A DNA stretch of 64,000 nucleotides from Psychrobacter sp. DAB_AL43B (GTDB taxonomy: Bacteria; Pseudomonadota; Gammaproteobacteria; Pseudomonadales; Moraxellaceae), in NCBI RefSeq assembly GCF_900168255.1, contig NZ_LT799838.1, positions 2,728,001-2,792,000 on the forward strand, in the 5' to 3' direction. Within the stretch, counting starts at the first letter, position 1. Each line of letters starts with the position of its first letter. This document shows positions 53,796 to 62,937 of this stretch, one piece after another. A model generated the notes under the pieces. It made no database searches and was not told where the DNA came from. It worked only from the letters and a program-made list of their open reading frames with translations. Position numbers and translations under genes: made by a program.

Positions 53796-54044
53796 ATGAG
53801 AAAGACTGATACATGGCAAGATAACAAAGAAATTATTGCTGAGCTTAAGCAGAAAGACAGCCACTTTGCGACTATTTTTGATGAACATACTCAGCTGGAT
53901 CAACACATCAATCAGCTTGAGAAAGATGTCATTACGCACGCCAGTCGCGACGAAGAAATCGAGCAAATGAAGCGGCGAAAATTGCATTTAAAAGATGAGA
54001 TTTATAAAATAATTGATAAAAACAAATTACAATCTCATGCTTAA
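53796..54044 (+). CDS. YdcH/DUF465 family protein
   Basis: An 82-residue, highly charged helical protein. The pattern is FATIFDEHTQLDQHINQLEKD then RDEEIEQMKRRKLHLKDEIYKII, which is the DUF465/YdcH helical-hairpin signature. The function is unknown. It lies between ahpF and ahpC but on the opposite strand, and shares a bidirectional terminator with ahpC. Confidence 0.88.
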   Translation: MRKTDTWQDNKEIIAELKQKDSHFATIFDEHTQLDQHINQLEKDVITHASRDEEIEQMKRRKLHLKDEIYKIIDKNKLQSHA

Positions 54045-54095
54045 ATATTTAACGTTGTAAATGTATACGTATAATAAAAACTCATACATATAAAA

Positions 54096-54124
54096 AGACC
54101 CCATTAGCATAAGTTAATGGGGTC
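54096..54124. terminator. Bidirectional terminator, ydcH / ahpC
   Basis: The stem AGACCCCATTA / TAATGGGGTCT is flanked by an A-run and TTTT. It lies between the convergent genes ydcH and ahpC. Confidence 0.9.
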
Positions 54125-54207
54125 TTTTGTTGAAGCTTGATTTAGTACCACTAATCAGCAACTACTGCTTTTAATAGTACTAAAATCTTAATCTAATCAA
54201 TAATTGC

Positions 54208-54774
54208 TTAGATCTTACCTACTAGATCAAGACTTGGTTTTAGCGTTTCTTGACCGGCTTCCCAAGCTGCTGGGCAAACTTCGCCGTCGTTTTCACGAAC
54301 GTATTGTGCTGCTTTCACTTTACGTAACATGTCTTTTGCACTACGGCCGATACCGCCAGCATGAATCTCAGCAACTTGAATCAAGCCGTCTGGATCTACT
54401 AGGAATGTACCGCGCTCAGCAAGACCAGCTTCTTCAATCATGACGTTAAAGCCACGAGTGATGCGACCAGTAGGATCGCCAATCATTGGGTAAGTAACTT
54501 TACCAATTGCTTCTGAAGAATCATGCCATGCTTTATGGGTGAAATGCGTGTCAGTTGATACTGAGTACACTTCTACGCCTAAACCTTTTAGCTCGTCATA
54601 ATGAGCGGCCATGTCTTCAAGTTCAGTTGGGCAAACAAAGGTAAAATCAGCTGGGTAGAATAGGAAAATCGCCCAGTTGCCTTTTACGTCTTCTGAAGTG
54701 ATGGTTTTAAATTCACCATTTACATATGCATCAGCTGAAAATTCTGGGATTTCTTGATTGATAATAGACGCCAT
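54208..54774 (-). CDS. ahpC: Alkyl hydroperoxide reductase subunit C (2-Cys peroxiredoxin)
   Basis: A decameric typical 2-Cys peroxiredoxin that reduces H2O2 and organic peroxides. The peroxidatic Cys48 lies in [11 protein letters not shown] and the resolving Cys167 in [10 protein letters not shown]. The catalytic Arg is in [13 protein letters not shown]. Length 188 is standard. The ATG has AAGGAG seven bases upstream. Its partner AhpF is encoded 0.9 kb away and its likely regulator OxyR is divergent. Confidence 0.98.
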   Translation of the reverse strand: MASIINQEIPEFSADAYVNGEFKTITSEDVKGNWAIFLFYPADFTFVCPTELEDMAAHYDELKGLGVEVYSVSTDTHFTHKAWHDSSEAIGKVTYPMIGDPTGRITRGFNVMIEEAGLAERGTFLVDPDGLIQVAEIHAGGIGRSAKDMLRKVKAAQYVRENDGEVCPAAWEAGQETLKPSLDLVGKI

Positions 54775-54874
54775 GAGTGGCTCCTTTTTTGATTGATTGA
54801 TGTTAAGTTAATTGAAATTTATTTATATGATTGTTTCAGTTAAGCCTTTAATTCTCTGGGCTACCTGACAAACT

Positions 54875-54889
54875 ATACGCGAATTCTAT
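54875..54889. promoter_or_regulatory. Candidate OxyR half-site in the ahpC-oxyR intergenic region
   Basis: ATAC-N7-CTAT matches one dimer unit of the OxyR consensus (ATAG-N7-CTAT) at seven of eight fixed bases. Flanking quarter-sites are weak. It lies about 100 bases from the ahpC ATG and 180 from oxyR. Confidence 0.4.
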
Positions 54890-55066
54890 GGTTAATCCAG
54901 TTAAAAGTTTTTAATGTGATGTTTTGTTTTATTAAACTTGTTAAACTATTCTCTCTGCTTTTTATCATCAGTGCACTATGCGTAAGTAGCTATATCTCAT
55001 TGGATAAATGCACAAAATAAATAAGCACAACCAATTGCCTTAAACAGCTATTAATAGAGAGGTTTT

Positions 55067-55975
55067 ATGATTACCTTACGTCAACTTGAGTTTGCCTTAG
55101 CCGTTGCTAAACATCGTCATTTTAAACGCGCAGCGGAAGACTGTAATATCTCACAGTCTGCACTAAGTCTTGGTATCGCAGAGTTAGAAAAGCAACTGGA
55201 TACCCAGATTTTCGAACGTAATAATAAGCAGGTATTGATTACGCCTATCGGTGAAGATATTTTAATTCGGGCGCAACGGGTATTTTCGGAAGTCAATGAT
55301 TTGACCACGCGCGCGCATAGCCATCAGTCGCCGCTCGCTTACCCCATGACCGTTGGTATTATTCCAACGATTGCCCCTTATTTACTCCCTAAAGTGTTGC
55401 CTGCACTACGAGCGCACTATCCAGAATTCCGTATGACCATCGTCGAGCAACAAACCGAGCGCTTGCTTGAACAAGTGCGTTATGGTCATATTGATACGGC
55501 CATTATTGCGCTACCTTATGCGGTAGATGGCTTGCATAGCTTTGAGTTTTGGGCGGAAGATTTCTTTGCCGTATTCCCTAAAGACGATGTCCATGCCAAA
55601 CTTAAAACCATCAATGCCGATGAGCTAGCCACTGCCAATCTCATGTTACTTGGCGAAGGACACTGCCTGACTGATCAGACGCTATCCGTCTGTCACTTTG
55701 ACCGTGCACAGATGAAATCCAGCTTTTCTGATGCCAGCTTAAATACCTTAATCCAAATGGCACTTGCTAATATGGGCACGACCTTGGTGCCGGAAATGGC
55801 GCTCGACCAATTGCATTTACAAAACCAAAACGCGGTCGCGGTGCCACTGGCAGAAAAAGGCCCGCATCGTCATATTGCCTTTGTCACTCGTCTGAATTAT
55901 GCCCGCGTTGATGATGTCAATTTACTTGGTAAGCTATTTAAGCAAGCGTTTGAAGATGCCGCTGATAAAAACTGA
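55067..55975 (+). CDS. oxyR: Hydrogen-peroxide sensor OxyR (LysR family)
   Basis: A 302-residue LysR-type regulator. The HTH lies in FKRAAEDCNISQSALSLGIAELEKQLDTQIFER. The effector domain contains LMLLGEGHCLTDQTLSVC, where Cys200 and Cys209 have exactly the spacing of E. coli Cys199/Cys208, the H2O2-sensing disulphide pair. AGAGAGG precedes the ATG. Divergent from ahpC, it probably activates ahpC and perhaps ahpF. Confidence 0.95.
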   Translation: MITLRQLEFALAVAKHRHFKRAAEDCNISQSALSLGIAELEKQLDTQIFERNNKQVLITPIGEDILIRAQRVFSEVNDLTTRAHSHQSPLAYPMTVGIIPTIAPYLLPKVLPALRAHYPEFRMTIVEQQTERLLEQVRYGHIDTAIIALPYAVDGLHSFEFWAEDFFAVFPKDDVHAKLKTINADELATANLMLLGEGHCLTDQTLSVCHFDRAQMKSSFSDASLNTLIQMALANMGTTLVPEMALDQLHLQNQNAVAVPLAEKGPHRHIAFVTRLNYARVDDVNLLGKLFKQAFEDAADKN

Positions 55976-56065
55976 TGTGGCATTGATTAACGTGGCATTG
56001 AGTAGTATTGAGTACTATCGAAAGGCATGATAAATGACAGTTATTCATAAAAATATAGGTTAAAT

Positions 56066-56743
56066 ATGGACGAGCTTTCGCAAATAAATGCTGAGCTAGG
56101 CAATCGTTTTACGACGCATTTATCTGCTCTTACTCTTAATAGTAATATTACGCCAGCAGAAGTAAAAGTGCTCTGGCAGGATATCACGATTCGTTATAAC
56201 GAGTCGCAGCGTGCTTACCATACTCTAAAGCATATCCAGCAATTATTTGGGCAGTTCGAGCAGATCAAAAACGCTCTTCACGAGCCACATATTATCGCCT
56301 TGGCACTCTATTATCATGACGTAATATATGAGCCAACGCGCTCAGATAACGAATTAAAAAGTACAGAATATGCGCTAGCAGCATTAAGATGCTATCTGAG
56401 TGACGAGCAATGCCAACATATCTACGCGCTTATTATGATGACTGCCACTCATCAGCTTAATGAGTTAGCAGGTGAGGATAAAAACAGCGATGCGGCTTAT
56501 TTATTAGATATGGACTTAAGTATCTTAGGTGCGCCTTGGTCTGATTATGATCAGTACGCGCAAGCCGTCCGTCAAGAATATGCACATGTATCAAAAGCAG
56601 ATTACCGCGTTGGGCGCATTGCCGTATTGGAGAAACTATTAACGCATCCAACACTTTATCTGACAGAGTATTATCACGCGCGATTAGAACAGCAAGCTCA
56701 AGACAATATTAAGCATGAGATTACTGTTTTACGTGCATCTTAA
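56066..56743 (+). CDS. HD-domain metal-dependent phosphohydrolase-like protein
   Basis: A 225-residue protein. The HD motif is LALYYHDVIYEPTRSDNE, with RAYHTLKHIQQLF upstream supplying the first His. MMTATHQLN and LDMDLSILGA provide later ligands. This resembles a predicted HD hydrolase family often found next to tRNA or nucleotide genes, and no substrate is known. Its 3' end overlaps the convergent methyltransferase gene by 23 bases. Confidence 0.88.
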   Translation: MDELSQINAELGNRFTTHLSALTLNSNITPAEVKVLWQDITIRYNESQRAYHTLKHIQQLFGQFEQIKNALHEPHIIALALYYHDVIYEPTRSDNELKSTEYALAALRCYLSDEQCQHIYALIMMTATHQLNELAGEDKNSDAAYLLDMDLSILGAPWSDYDQYAQAVRQEYAHVSKADYRVGRIAVLEKLLTHPTLYLTEYYHARLEQQAQDNIKHEITVLRAS

Positions 56744-57326
56744 TAAACAACTCACTGCCTTGACGTGCTGGGTGTGAGTTATAACAAGGTTCCATGATTT
56801 CAATGTCAAAATGAGTCGCAAAACGCTGCTGATATTCCTCTTTTGTACCGCCAAATGGTGGTTCCTGTCGCCCAAAATCCTTATCAAATAGCAAACCAAC
56901 CAGCTTACCTTTAGCTTTAAGCAACGTTGCCATGTGCTGGATGTACTCATCTCGGCGCGCAGGATTTATCGCACAAAAAAACGTCTGCTCAAGTACCCAA
57001 TCAAATTGATATTGCTCAGGCGATAAATTAAAAAAATCCGAGCAGATTAACTGTTCAGCTGGAAAATCAGGATAACGCTCAGCAAAAGCTTGAATCGGCG
57101 CAGGGGCAAAGTCAACCAAGGTAACATTGGTAAATCCTTGCTCATGCAAGTATCCAACTTCATAAGCATTACCTGCACCCGGCACTAAAATGGCCTGATC
57201 TTTAGCCGATTCAGGTAGCTGGTCGATATAAGCCTTTAGCGGCGGTGATACCTGACCCATATCCCAGCCAATACTGTCTTGCTCATAACGCTGCTGCCAA
57301 AATTCTGCTTGATTAACGTTTTCCAT
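56721..57326 (-). CDS. TPMT-family SAM-dependent methyltransferase
   Basis: A 201-residue methyltransferase. The SAM site is ILVPGAGNAYEVGYLHEQG and VTLVDFAPAPIQAF, and the family start is FWQQRYEQDSIGWDMGQVSPPLKAYI. The EQTFFCAINPARRDEYIQHM and GRQEPPFGGTKEEY segments match the thiol/thiopurine methyltransferase group that methylates thiols or halides. No metal cofactor is expected. It is convergent with the HD gene, with overlapping 3' ends. Confidence 0.92.
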   Translation of the reverse strand: MENVNQAEFWQQRYEQDSIGWDMGQVSPPLKAYIDQLPESAKDQAILVPGAGNAYEVGYLHEQGFTNVTLVDFAPAPIQAFAERYPDFPAEQLICSDFFNLSPEQYQFDWVLEQTFFCAINPARRDEYIQHMATLLKAKGKLVGLLFDKDFGRQEPPFGGTKEEYQQRFATHFDIEIMEPCYNSHPARQGSELFIKMHVKQ

Positions 57327-57441
57327 ATGACATCCCTGTATATATGATAGATAATACGTTTATTTAAACGACATGATTTGTATCGTTATTACTCATCATA
57401 GCAGTCTTAATGCGATTATGGATATTATTTAGCTGAAGCCT

Positions 57442-58110
57442 TTAATCTAATTGACCGGTTTTACCGGCCAGCATATTATGCCAATGCTGATAATCGGGCA
57501 TCGCTGTTGCAACTGTTTGCCAGAACGCAGCGCTATGATTGGCATGATGTAAATGGCACAGCTCATGGACAATGACATATTCGGTACATTCAATAGGATA
57601 AGCAGGCAGATAAACAGATAGCCAAATTCGGCGCGCACGGGTATTACAACTGCCCCAGCGCGTATGCATTTTTTTTAGGCGTATCTCATTGGCTGTCGCA
57701 CCGACAATTGGTTGCCATTTATCAAATAATGAAGGCATTACTTCGGAGAGCTGTTGCCGATAATAAGCAATTTTTTCATCGTGGCTTAAAGTGAACGGCT
57801 GCGCTATACCCCACAATAAAAGTGGGCTATCAGCAATTGAAGATTCGGACGAGGTACTTTGTTTACGCTTATATTGTTCTAAAACTTGCGCATGGTTTTC
57901 TATTGCCCATGGCACCCGCTTAGCAACAGACTGTGCCGTTTGCATCGGGCTGATAAACTTGGGGACAGACACCAGCAATGTGTGTGGCTTTAAGCGAAAA
58001 TTAATATTCTTGACGCGCTTTTTGGTCACCTGTAATTCAATACCTGCTTCTAACAAACGTTGAATAGCACTCTCTAATAAAGACATACTATGTTCAGGTG
58101 GTAAGCTCAT
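57442..58110 (-). CDS. YgjP/DUF45-like metallopeptidase
   Basis: The ATG at 58110 (MSLPPEHSMS) starts two bases after the stop of the upstream DUF1513 gene, so translational re-initiation is likely. The 222-residue protein has a zinc motif VIVHELCHLHHANHSAAFW (HExxH plus a later His). Preceding it is KKMHTRWGSCNTRARRIWLSVYL, the DUF45 signature. The N-terminal RVKNINFRLKPHTLLVSVP is also typical. Its cellular substrate is unknown. Confidence 0.9.
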   Translation of the reverse strand: MSLPPEHSMSLLESAIQRLLEAGIELQVTKKRVKNINFRLKPHTLLVSVPKFISPMQTAQSVAKRVPWAIENHAQVLEQYKRKQSTSSESSIADSPLLLWGIAQPFTLSHDEKIAYYRQQLSEVMPSLFDKWQPIVGATANEIRLKKMHTRWGSCNTRARRIWLSVYLPAYPIECTEYVIVHELCHLHHANHSAAFWQTVATAMPDYQHWHNMLAGKTGQLD

Positions 58111-58112
58111 GC

Positions 58113-59729
58113 TCAAAGCGCTTGTAAGTGGTTATCAAAGGACATCATATGTCGTTTACTATCTTTACTGATACTTTCAACTTTATTTATAACAGTCGAT
58201 GCTACTGTTGCCAAATAGTCGACGTGCAATTTGGTTAGTTGACCTTGCCCATCGCTAACGATAAAACCTGATTCCTTACACTTATCCTCGCCCTTAACAT
58301 CATTGTTAATATCGCTGCCTACATTATTAGGTAGCACTGAATTAGCTAGCACTGATGCGCCTGCACAATCTGGCAGACTGACATCATTAATCAGCGTACG
58401 GCTATTTAGGTCGAAAATTGCCGCACAACCGCCAATCGGTGTGGTTACACATAATAGGTTACGCTCACTATCAACCGCTACACTGGCGATATATTGATGA
58501 AAGCGTTGCCACTGGTTATCGGGCATCGTCAAAGGTTTAAAACTTGTATCGCCACGTTTATGGGTAAGCACTAATGGCACATTGATATGTTTTTCACCTT
58601 GAAACTGAATGCCAATCATCACTGTGCCATCATTATGCATGGCTAAATGGCGCACGCTCATCTGATTATGCTCTGGAGTAATTTGTTCTAATAACTTACC
58701 TTCATGACGATTTAGGTAAACCAATGATGGAAGCATAATGTCAAGATTCAGCTCTTCGCGTGAGGCTTGCTCGGTCTTGATACCACCGTTAGCAATAACT
58801 AAGGTCTCATCATCCGGATGCATTATCAGCTCATGCGGACCGATGCCGTGCGAGTCAAATTCTGCTACTTTTTGATAACTATCATGAGCATTATAAACAC
58901 CGATCTTACCGTCTAAACTTTGCGTATCATTCTCGGTCACATATAACGTTGAGCCATCCAAGCTATAGCAAGCATGACCATAAAAATGGCGCTGGTCTGA
59001 TGCTTTGATAGCAAACTTTACTTGTCCTGTTGCGGTGTCGAGCACCCAGAATTTCTCACTTGGACGACGACCCATCACTACAACGTCACGATTTTGACAG
59101 CTTTGACGACTATCAAGACTATTATCTTGGTCGTTCAAGATGGGCTGAACGACAATATCATGGACACGTTCAGGCATGGTGGTCTGCCAAACTATTTCTC
59201 TGTCCGCATCGATACCAACTACCCCAAAGTCGTTTTCATCATTACTGTCGTCATTTATCAATGAGGTATTTTTTGGCATAGCAGCGACACCACTGACCCA
59301 ACAAACTGGTCGCGCCAGCATGGTTGTGGTATGCATTGCGCTAAAATCGGTTGTACCAAGACTATTATTACTAGTATGCTCATCGTTAATGGGTAGACGA
59401 TAAGCCTGTTGCCACGCACAAGCCGCTTGCTGACAGGCGGAGCTAAAACGCATTAGCGGCGGCTTCGATATTGACGGCAATAAGTGCAACTGCGAACAGA
59501 TACCAGTCAGATAATCTTGCCAGCTCGAATCAGGCTGACGCTGCTTGCGATAGCGATGATGAATGCTAAGCAGCGCTGCTGTACCCATTACCGTACCAAA
59601 TGCTGTCAGTGCTGACGTTATCAGTAACTCATGGTTTGATAACTTGTCTGCTTGCTGCGCTTTTAGTTCATTCGATTGACAAGTATCTTCAGTAATGGAC
59701 ATTACTGTCTTAGTTTCGATAGTAGGCAT
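58113..59729 (-). CDS. DUF1513 family protein of the imelysin/DUF1111 iron locus
   Basis: A 538-residue protein. After about 80 unusual residues (an N-terminal hydrophobic segment ALTAFGTVMGTAALLSI may be a signal or membrane anchor), a beta-propeller-like series of blades follows. These include GVVGIDADREIVWQT, VVMGRRPSEKFWVLDTATGQ and YSLDGSTLYVTEND. GPHELIMHPDDETLVIANGGI and IGIQFQGEKHINVPLV then appear, with VCVTTPIGGCAAIFDL near the end. This is the DUF1513 pattern, usually coded with imelysins. It starts three bases after the second imelysin gene's stop. Confidence 0.85.
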   Translation of the reverse strand: MPTIETKTVMSITEDTCQSNELKAQQADKLSNHELLITSALTAFGTVMGTAALLSIHHRYRKQRQPDSSWQDYLTGICSQLHLLPSISKPPLMRFSSACQQAACAWQQAYRLPINDEHTSNNSLGTTDFSAMHTTTMLARPVCWVSGVAAMPKNTSLINDDSNDENDFGVVGIDADREIVWQTTMPERVHDIVVQPILNDQDNSLDSRQSCQNRDVVVMGRRPSEKFWVLDTATGQVKFAIKASDQRHFYGHACYSLDGSTLYVTENDTQSLDGKIGVYNAHDSYQKVAEFDSHGIGPHELIMHPDDETLVIANGGIKTEQASREELNLDIMLPSLVYLNRHEGKLLEQITPEHNQMSVRHLAMHNDGTVMIGIQFQGEKHINVPLVLTHKRGDTSFKPLTMPDNQWQRFHQYIASVAVDSERNLLCVTTPIGGCAAIFDLNSRTLINDVSLPDCAGASVLANSVLPNNVGSDINNDVKGEDKCKESGFIVSDGQGQLTKLHVDYLATVASTVINKVESISKDSKRHMMSFDNHLQAL

Positions 59730-59732
59730 TAT

Positions 59733-60893
59733 TTAATCGCCATCGGTACTATTAAAGCCGACACGGATACCAAGTGTCGGAATCAATTGGCGTTTAATCA
59801 CACGAGTAATGGTCGTAAGATTGTCATACAATTCTTGCTGCGTGGTTTTATCGGCAGTGGCTAGATCTTCTGGCATTTGTGCCAATAATGTCGTGGTATC
59901 AGCAAGTGCGGTCGATAGATTATCAGCTACTGCATTTTCATCATTACTACCCAAAATGGCAGTAAGCACCGGATCGGTCATGGTTTTATTCAATATCGCC
60001 AATTTAGCATTGATAATCGCGCGACTTTGCCCTGCGGTCGCAGCTGGTAAATGACCCTTAGCTTTACCTGTTAGACCTAGCGGCTGATCGATGGCGTTAG
60101 ATTTCATGGTCTCAACCAATGATAGCAAAGAGTTAAACCATTGGTTCAACCCTTGGTCGCTTTCCGCCGTTTTATCAATTGCTAATAAATCGGTTGAGTT
60201 TTGCTGCCAGTTTTTCTCAATATCTTTGAGGCGTGTGCTCAATGCGCTGCTCGCACTCATCACATACGCGCACTGACCAGCGTCCAAGCTGTCATTAGCA
60301 TATAACGCTTCTTCTAATCCTGGTACACCTTGGACAATGGCGCTTTCGTTAGCGAGCTGCTCAGCGGTCAGTTTGGGGTTGGCAGTAATCAGATCTGCAA
60401 CGCCACTATGTACCAGACCGCGTTCATCAGGATAGTAATTAATATATAGATTGCTCATACTGGCAGTCGCAGGACCAAAATTGACCATCTCAGCACTCGC
60501 CCAAGCTTGCGCTAATACCAGCCATTGGTCACGCAGCGCTTGCAATTCATCACCGCTTACTGGCACTTGCTGGCAATGCTTCTGTGCCAAATCATGCAAC
60601 AAATCGCTTTGTTTAGCCGCATCAGCATATGCTGGAATAACAATGTCATTAGCCACATGGGTTAAGTAAGTTTTTTCAGTATCAGCGCTGATATCTACCG
60701 CGATAATTTTTTTCTCACTATTGTTATCACTGCTGGCTGTATTTTCACTGGTTTTAGGTTCAGCGCTATCTTGCGCCACCTTTTGGCTGTCAGATTCTGG
60801 TGCTTTATTGTCATCAGCCGGTTTAACGCAGCTGATAAGTATTCCGGCACTTAATGCCGATAGCACCATTGCTAAAGCAGGGTTTATTCTCAT
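59733..60893 (-). CDS. Imelysin-family lipoprotein, second copy
   Basis: A 386-residue protein. The lipobox GILISC places Cys near residue 22. A Ser/Asp/Glu-rich linker follows to residue 55, then a helical imelysin-like domain (QWLVLAQAWASAEMVNFGPATASMSNLYINYYPD; GVPGLEEALYANDSL). The GxHxxE motif of active imelysins is not present in the same form. This is the EfeO/IrpA-related class associated with iron acquisition. It lies 107 bases after the DUF1111 gene and is coupled to the DUF1513 gene. Confidence 0.85.
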   Translation of the reverse strand: MRINPALAMVLSALSAGILISCVKPADDNKAPESDSQKVAQDSAEPKTSENTASSDNNSEKKIIAVDISADTEKTYLTHVANDIVIPAYADAAKQSDLLHDLAQKHCQQVPVSGDELQALRDQWLVLAQAWASAEMVNFGPATASMSNLYINYYPDERGLVHSGVADLITANPKLTAEQLANESAIVQGVPGLEEALYANDSLDAGQCAYVMSASSALSTRLKDIEKNWQQNSTDLLAIDKTAESDQGLNQWFNSLLSLVETMKSNAIDQPLGLTGKAKGHLPAATAGQSRAIINAKLAILNKTMTDPVLTAILGSNDENAVADNLSTALADTTTLLAQMPEDLATADKTTQQELYDNLTTITRVIKRQLIPTLGIRVGFNSTDGD

Positions 60894-60999
60894 AGGTTTC
60901 TCGGTAACATTATGAATAATTATTTAAATCGTCATATCTAAATTGGAAGATAATGTCGTTAACAGTCGTTTATTTGCTCGTTCAAAATTCATAATGATT

Positions 61000-62664
61000 T
61001 TATAGTGATTGTAAAAAAGCGTTCAATTCAGCACGCCCTTGTTTATCGAGCTTTAGCACTTTTTGCTGTTGTTTTTTAGCTTCTCCGCCATGCCATAATA
61101 CCGCTTCCATCAGTGTACGGGCGCGGCCATCATGTAAAAATGTCGCTTGTGGATCAACAGTTTGGGCAAGACCAATACCCCATAATGCCGGTGTACGCCA
61201 TTCATAAGAGTTGGCTAAAAACTCAACCTGTAAGTTTTTGGGCGGTAGCTTGCCAGCGATTGTACGATCCGCAAGATCATCACCCATATCATGTAACAGC
61301 AAATCTGTATAAGGATAAATCACTTGTCCATGCTGCTCAATATGATCATCGTCGGTTTTTGGCAACTGATATCTTGGCGTATGGCAGCTTTGACAGCCCA
61401 TATCATAAAAGTGCTTTTTGCCAGCTAATACCAGCTTGTCATCCGCATTACGGCGATGCGGCACCGCTAAATTACGTGTATAAAACTCTACAAATTTTGC
61501 TACTTCATCATTAACTTCAACCGGTTGCTTACCATTACCTTGCTCATCAGCGCCAGTTGCGGCATTCATACAAGCGGTTTGCGTCGGCATACACGACTCT
61601 GTAGGGCGAATATTTGAGGTTAATCCCATGTCTTCATTAAAGGCACTTTGGTTTTGAGTAAGCAGCTTGGTTTGACCGGCTTTCCAGCCAAAGCGACCTA
61701 ATGCAACTTTACCCGTTTGCGGATCCATTACCAAATTGAATTTACCTTTAATATCACTATCAACATCATTTGCCTTGATAGCCTGCTTTTTAATATCAGT
61801 GTCTGGGATTTGCTCAAGTAGCCCAAGCCCAATCATAGGTAAGGCGATACGCGGCGATACCATGAGTTCACCATCAAATGGACCATAACCTGGATTGGTT
61901 AAGTTAAAGATCGGTGCGCGTAATGTTTCGACATATCCATCAGCAAAAGTGACCGGCTTATCGGTCCATTGGACGGCAATTCTTGCTTCTGCTGGAACGC
62001 CTTGAATACCGCGATCTTGCAATTGACCGCCATACATAGGATGGACGACTTTTTCGATAAGCGAATCCTGCAACTGCTGACGTTGCTCAGCCGTTGTGGC
62101 TGGCATGGCCAGACGAATGAGCAAGCTGTCTGCATCGTCATCACTAGTCATAGGAGCATGACCACGACCATCTTTTACATGGCACGATTGACAAGCAGCA
62201 ACGTTAAATAATGCGCCAAGACCATCACGGCTATCCGTACTAGCAGGGGCAATCACCCACGGTTGTCGAAAAAACGCATTGCCAATAAAGAAAGATCCTT
62301 TACGTGACGCGGTGATATTTGACGAAGGTTTGGAGTAACTCTCGCTACTTGTAATACTGATGCCAGTATCACCACCTTGCTTAATCTCTTGCGGATCAAA
62401 GGTAGCGAGCTGCTGCATAGGCACACCAGCTAACGCTTCGATAGTCTGAGCGCGTTCAGAAGTTAATGCCTGAGATTGTGCGTTTTTTTGAGTTTTATTA
62501 TCACTTTCAGCCGTATTATTAGCAACATCATCAGTCGGCTGACAGGCACTTATCGATAGTGCACATAGCATCCCTAACGATAGTTTTAATGGCGCAGTTT
62601 TGTGGATAAAAGAAGCGTAAAACGAGGCGTATTGTTTAACTTTTAAGACATTGGTGATGGTCAT
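61000..62664 (-). CDS. Di-haem DUF1111 lipoprotein (thiol oxidoreductase-like)
   Basis: A 554-residue exported protein. The lipobox LSISAC places Cys near residue 40. Two CxxCH haem sites are seen: AACQSCHVKDGRG near residue 160 and GCQSCHTPRY near 430. Further features are FNEDMGLTSNIRPTESC, DLLLHDMGDDLADR and YEWRTPALWGIGLAQTVDPQATFLHDGRARTLMEAVLWHGGEA, which define the family. It is usually encoded with imelysins and may reduce iron or receive electrons. AAGGT lies upstream of the ATG. It is the first gene of a three-gene arm downstream of the Fur-box promoter. Confidence 0.9.
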   Translation of the reverse strand: MTITNVLKVKQYASFYASFIHKTAPLKLSLGMLCALSISACQPTDDVANNTAESDNKTQKNAQSQALTSERAQTIEALAGVPMQQLATFDPQEIKQGGDTGISITSSESYSKPSSNITASRKGSFFIGNAFFRQPWVIAPASTDSRDGLGALFNVAACQSCHVKDGRGHAPMTSDDDADSLLIRLAMPATTAEQRQQLQDSLIEKVVHPMYGGQLQDRGIQGVPAEARIAVQWTDKPVTFADGYVETLRAPIFNLTNPGYGPFDGELMVSPRIALPMIGLGLLEQIPDTDIKKQAIKANDVDSDIKGKFNLVMDPQTGKVALGRFGWKAGQTKLLTQNQSAFNEDMGLTSNIRPTESCMPTQTACMNAATGADEQGNGKQPVEVNDEVAKFVEFYTRNLAVPHRRNADDKLVLAGKKHFYDMGCQSCHTPRYQLPKTDDDHIEQHGQVIYPYTDLLLHDMGDDLADRTIAGKLPPKNLQVEFLANSYEWRTPALWGIGLAQTVDPQATFLHDGRARTLMEAVLWHGGEAKKQQQKVLKLDKQGRAELNAFLQSL

Positions 62665-62677
62665 AGAGAGTACCTTA

Positions 62678-62692
62678 GTTCTAGTATAGAAC
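62678..62692. promoter_or_regulatory. Palindrome between the Fur promoter and the DUF1111 start
   Basis: GTTCTAGTATAGAAC is a 6-bp inverted repeat with a 3-base centre, 14 bases before the DUF1111 ATG. It also contains TATACT on the minus strand. It may be an operator or a leader hairpin. Confidence 0.55.
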
Positions 62693-62784
62693 CATTAAAA
62701 TCGCGTGCTATAAAGTTCTTCACTTCTAGTCGATAAGTAACAGCTGCGCACTGACCTATCCGGCTATTTTAATACGCTATAAAA

Positions 62785-62818
62785 AAACACGCTGCCAACC
62801 AAAATTGACAACGTGTTT
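62785..62818 (-). terminator. Terminator after the imelysin (irpA-like) gene
   Basis: AAACACGCTGCCA pairs with TGACAACGTGTTT (two G-U pairs on the RNA strand) around an 8-base loop and is followed on the minus strand by TTTTTTTAT. It lies between the imelysin stop and the DUF1111 start. Confidence 0.85.
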
Positions 62819-62847
62819 ATTATACATAATTTACTTTCTTATGAAAA
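62819..62847 (-). promoter_or_regulatory. Predicted sigma-70 promoter overlapping the Fur box
   Basis: On the minus strand TTTTCA (-35, 62842-62847) is followed after 17 bases by a perfect TATAAT (-10, 62819-62824). The expected start is near 62812. It would drive the DUF1111, imelysin and DUF1513 genes. Confidence 0.65.
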
Positions 62848-62861
62848 TAATTCTCATTAAC
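62843..62861 (-). promoter_or_regulatory. Fur box
   Basis: GTTAATGAGAATTATTTTC agrees with the Fur consensus at 15 of 19 positions. It covers the predicted -35 element, so Fe-Fur would block the promoter. Confidence 0.75.
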
Positions 62862-62937
62862 TTATAGCGACTTATCAGGCATTATAAATACATATATCTG
62901 ATAATATTAAGTAATGATAATTTAAAACAATAATGAC

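Noticed and set aside
61113..61514. 133-codon frame antisense to the DUF1111 gene
   Set aside because: It overlaps the haem-binding region of a well-supported gene; it is a by-product of codon bias.
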